From: Actinomycetes bacterium
GTDB taxonomy: Bacteria > Actinomycetota > Actinomycetes > Mycobacteriales > Mycobacteriaceae
Direction: 5' to 3'
Length of the DNA: 14,133 nucleotides
Assembly (NCBI GenBank): GCA_023460175.1
Contig: JAEWRC010000039.1
Span: 1 to 14,133 of the forward strand
Shown: in pieces, positions 11,359 to 14,133 of the stretch
Layout of the letters: every line of letters starts with the position of its first letter
How positions within the stretch are numbered: the first letter of the stretch is position 1
Translations under genes and position numbers: made by a program
Notes under the pieces: generated by a model
The model's input: the letters and a program-made list of their open reading frames with translations, nothing else
Told to the model about the DNA's origin: nothing
The model's database searches: none

Positions 11359-14133
11359 GTGGGTATGCGGCCCGCCGCAAAGATGCCGAGCCTTACTCGG
11401 CGTAGTCGATTTCTGATCGCGATCGCAGTGGTGGCCGTCGTGCTGCTGCTGATCGGGCCGCGGTTCATCGACACGTACATCGACTGGCTGTGGTTCGGCG
11501 AGTTGGGCTATCGCTCGGTGTTCACCACCGTGCTGTTCACCCGGATCGCGGTGTTCCTGGTGGCAGCGCTGCTGGTCGGCGTCGTGGTGTTCCTCGGCCT
11601 GTTCCTGGCCTATCGCACTCGGCCGGTGTTCGTGCCGACCAGCGGGCCCAACGACCCGGTGGCGCGCTACCGCACGACGGTGCTCTCGCAGCTGCGGGCC
11701 ATCGGCATCGGTGTTCCGGTCCTGATCGGTCTGCTCGCCGGTCTTGTCGCGCAGAGCTATTGGGTGCGGGTGCAGCTGTTCCTGCACGGCGGTGAGTTCG
11801 GCGTCACCGATCCGCAGTTCGGCATGGACCTCGGGTTCTACGCCTTCGAGCTGCCGTTCCTGCGGCTGGTGCTGTCCTATCTGTTCGTCGCCGTCGTGTT
11901 GGCGTTGATCGCCAACCTGGTCGGCCACTACATCTTCGGCGGCATCCGACTGGCCGGCCGCGAGGGTGCGGTCACCCGGGCCGCGCGCATCCAGCTGGTG
12001 ACCCTCGTCGGCCTCCTGGTGCTGCTCAAGGCGGTGGCCTACTGGCTGGACCGCTACGAGCTGCTCAGCAACACCCGCGCCGGCAAGCCGTTCACCGGCG
12101 CCGGCTACACCGACATCAACGCCGTGATGCCCGCCAAGCTGATCCTGGTGGCCATCGCCGTCATCTGCGCCGTCGCGGTGTTCTCCGCGCTGGTGCTGCG
12201 CGATCTGCGCATCCCGGCGATCGGCCTGGTGCTGCTGCTGCTGTCCTCGGTGGTGGTCGGTGCCGGCTGGCCGCTGGTGGTCGAGCAGTTCAGCGTCAAG
12301 CCCAACGCCGCGCAGAAGGAAGCCGAATACATCAGCCGCAGCATCACCGCCACGCGGGATGCCTACGGCCTGACCGACGACAAGGTGACCTACCGCGACT
12401 ACAGCGGTGACGCCCCCACCTCGGCGCAGCAGGTGGCCGCCGACAGCGCGACCATCTCCAACATCCGCGTGCTGGACCCGCGCATCGTCAGCCCGGCGTT
12501 CACGCAGTTCCAGCAGGCCAAGAACTTCTACGCGTTCCCCGAAGAGCTGTCGATGGACCGCTACCGGATGCCCAACGGCGACGTGCGCGAATTCGTCGTG
12601 GCCGCCCGCGAACTCGACCCGGCCCGGTTGATCGACAACCAGCGCGACTGGATCAACCGGCACAGCGTCTACACCCACGGCAACGGGTTCATCGCCTCGC
12701 CGGCCAACACCGTGCGCGGGATTGCCAACGACCCCAACCAGAACGGCGGCTACCCGGAGTTCCTGGCCAGCGTGGTCGGCGCCAACGGCAGCGTGACCAC
12801 GCCCGGACCGGCCCCGCTCGAGCAGCCCCGGATCTACTACGGGCCCATCATCGCCTCGGCACCCGCGGACTACGCCATCGTCGGCAGCAATGGTGCCGAT
12901 CGCGAGTACGACTACGAGACCAACACCGAGACCCGCAACTACACCTACACCGGTTCCGGTGGTGTCCCGATCGGAAACTGGCTGGCGCGCTCGCTGTTCG
13001 CCGCCAAGTTCGCCGAGCGGAACTTCTTGTTCTCCAACGTGATCGGCGAGGAGAGCAAGATCCTGTTCAACCGGGATCCCGCCGAGCGGGTGCAGGCGGT
13101 GGCGCCCTGGCTGACCACCGACTCGATGCTGTACCCGGCGATCGTCGACGGTCGGATCAAGTGGATCATCGACGGCTACACCACGCTGGACAACTACCCG
13201 TACTCGGAGCTCACCGTGCTCTCCAGCGCGACGGCGGACTCCACCACCCCGAGTGTCAACAACCGGTTGGTGCCCGACAAGCAGGTGTCCTACATCCGAA
13301 ACTCGGTGAAGGCCACCGTCGATGCCTACGACGGCACCGTGACGCTGTACGCCCACGACGAGTCCGATCCGGTGCTGCAGGCCTGGATGAAGGTGTTCCC
13401 CGACACCATTCAGCCCAAGAGCGAGATCAGTGACTCGCTGGCGCAGCACTTCCGGTACCCGGAGGATCTGTTCAAGGTCCAGCGCTCGCTGCTGGCCCGC
13501 TACCACGTCGACGATCCGGTGACGTTCTTCTCGACGTCGGACTTCTGGAACGTGCCGCAGGACCCGATCCGCCAGGGCACCTTCCAGCCGCCGTACTACA
13601 TCGTGGCGAACAGCCTTGCCGAGGGCGACAATTCGGCGGCGTTCCAGCTGACGAGTGCGATGAACCAGCTCAACCGCGAGTATCTGGCTTCGTTCATCAG
13701 CGCCAACTCCGATCCGGAGAACTACGGTCAGCTCACCGTGCTGACGGTGCCCGGGCAGGTGCGAGGTCCGTCGCTGGCGCACGGCGCCATCAATACCGAC
13801 ACCTCGGTCAGTGAGCACCTCGGCCAGATCGGTCGAGACGGGCAGAACCGCATCCAGTGGGGCAACATGCTCACGCTGCCGGTGGGCCACGGCGGCCTGC
13901 TGTACGTGCAGCCGGTGTATGCCTCGCCGGGGCGCGCCGATGCCGCATCGACCTATCCGCGGTTGATCCGGGTCGCAATGATGTACGGCGACAAGGTCGG
14001 TTACGCGCCGACGGTGCGCCAGGCCCTGGACCAGATCTTCGGCGCCGGTGCCGGTGCGACCGCGGTCGGGCCCGCACCCATGAGCCCGACGCCCAACGGT
14101 CAGGCGGCTGAGGCGACACCGCCGGCCGAGGGC
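11359..14133 (+). CDS. UPF0182 multi-pass membrane protein, Rv3193c type (3' truncated by window)
   Basis: The frame is open for 925 codons from GTG 11359 to the last base without a stop; relatives are near 990 residues, so perhaps 60-70 codons are missing. The start is supported by GGGAG (11347-11351) with 7-base spacing and by MGMRP, matching relatives; ATG 11365 would have poor spacing. About seven membrane helices occupy the first 310 residues (near 18-36, 60-85, 112-133, 168-193, 211-230, 258-280, 285-308). A large extracytoplasmic domain follows (about 310-900) with conserved stretches such as NTVRGIANDPNQNGGYPEF and DREYDYETNT. A low-complexity Ala/Pro/Thr segment begins near 895. The family has no established biochemical role in mycobacteria. 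It may share a transcript with the PDZ-Lon protease upstream, which also faces the cell envelope. Confidence 0.94.
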   Translation, partial: MGMRPAAKMPSLTRRSRFLIAIAVVAVVLLLIGPRFIDTYIDWLWFGELGYRSVFTTVLFTRIAVFLVAALLVGVVVFLGLFLAYRTRPVFVPTSGPNDPVARYRTTVLSQLRAIGIGVPVLIGLLAGLVAQSYWVRVQLFLHGGEFGVTDPQFGMDLGFYAFELPFLRLVLSYLFVAVVLALIANLVGHYIFGGIRLAGREGAVTRAARIQLVTLVGLLVLLKAVAYWLDRYELLSNTRAGKPFTGAGYTDINAVMPAKLILVAIAVICAVAVFSALVLRDLRIPAIGLVLLLLSSVVVGAGWPLVVEQFSVKPNAAQKEAEYISRSITATRDAYGLTDDKVTYRDYSGDAPTSAQQVAADSATISNIRVLDPRIVSPAFTQFQQAKNFYAFPEELSMDRYRMPNGDVREFVVAARELDPARLIDNQRDWINRHSVYTHGNGFIASPANTVRGIANDPNQNGGYPEFLASVVGANGSVTTPGPAPLEQPRIYYGPIIASAPADYAIVGSNGADREYDYETNTETRNYTYTGSGGVPIGNWLARSLFAAKFAERNFLFSNVIGEESKILFNRDPAERVQAVAPWLTTDSMLYPAIVDGRIKWIIDGYTTLDNYPYSELTVLSSATADSTTPSVNNRLVPDKQVSYIRNSVKATVDAYDGTVTLYAHDESDPVLQAWMKVFPDTIQPKSEISDSLAQHFRYPEDLFKVQRSLLARYHVDDPVTFFSTSDFWNVPQDPIRQGTFQPPYYIVANSLAEGDNSAAFQLTSAMNQLNREYLASFISANSDPENYGQLTVLTVPGQVRGPSLAHGAINTDTSVSEHLGQIGRDGQNRIQWGNMLTLPVGHGGLLYVQPVYASPGRADAASTYPRLIRVAMMYGDKVGYAPTVRQALDQIFGAGAGATAVGPAPMSPTPNGQAAEATPPAEG

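Noticed and set aside
11353..13890. An 845-codon open frame on the minus strand antisense to the UPF0182 gene
   Set aside because: It is rich in His, Arg, Gly and Asp without domains, and the plus strand matches the Rv3193c family throughout. Long antisense frames are an expected by-product of high GC third positions.

Overview
The window comes from a high-GC mycobacterium. Its gene order matches the Mycobacterium tuberculosis block Rv3201c (adnB) to Rv3193c, here including uvrD2, whiB7 and a UPF0182 gene. The recognisable proteins (AdnB nuclease end, NudC, mycoredoxin-1, UvrD2, WhiB7, Rv3197-type ABC1 kinase, Rv3195-type DUF2342 protein, Rv3194c-type PDZ-Lon protease, Rv3193c-type UPF0182 protein) all look mycobacterial. 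A fast-growing Mycolicibacterium-type species is my guess; the exact species cannot be read from the sequence. I see no tRNA, rRNA, CRISPR array, insertion sequence or phage gene.

Layout. Bases 1-582 are the 3' end of adnB, the nuclease domain of the AdnAB break-resection motor. A small COG4270/DoxX-like membrane protein gene converges on it and overlaps its end. A divergent pair follows in which a two-TM potassium-channel/RCK protein overlaps nudC (1034-3038). The mycoredoxin gene mrx1 (minus) faces nudC and is divergent from uvrD2 (3432-5528). The next 411 bases are a regulatory leader: a WhiB7-type promoter with an A tract, a 53-codon upstream ORF with an excellent ribosome binding site, a perfect intrinsic terminator and a matching antiterminator sequence, then whiB7 (5940-6209).

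The 325-base gap after whiB7 holds four 18-bp tandem repeats and two long imperfect palindromes whose stems differ by compensatory changes. A minus-strand cluster follows: DUF2342 zincin-like protein, then an E1/TOMM-cyclodehydratase-like protein, then an ABC1-family kinase (10175 down to 6535). On the plus strand, diverging from it, lie a membrane-anchored PDZ-Lon protease (10259-11281) and a UPF0182 membrane protein that runs off the window end.

How the genes fit together. Three themes are visible: DNA double-strand-break and helicase functions (adnB, uvrD2), redox and nucleotide housekeeping (RCK channel, nudC, mrx1), and inducible intrinsic antibiotic resistance (whiB7 with its attenuator; the adjacent Rv3197-type kinase has been linked to macrolide tolerance). 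The least understood part is the conserved zincin-like/E1-like/ABC1 kinase cluster. The most informative new structure I can describe from sequence is the explicit terminator/antiterminator pairing in the whiB7 leader, together with the covarying palindrome pair downstream of whiB7.
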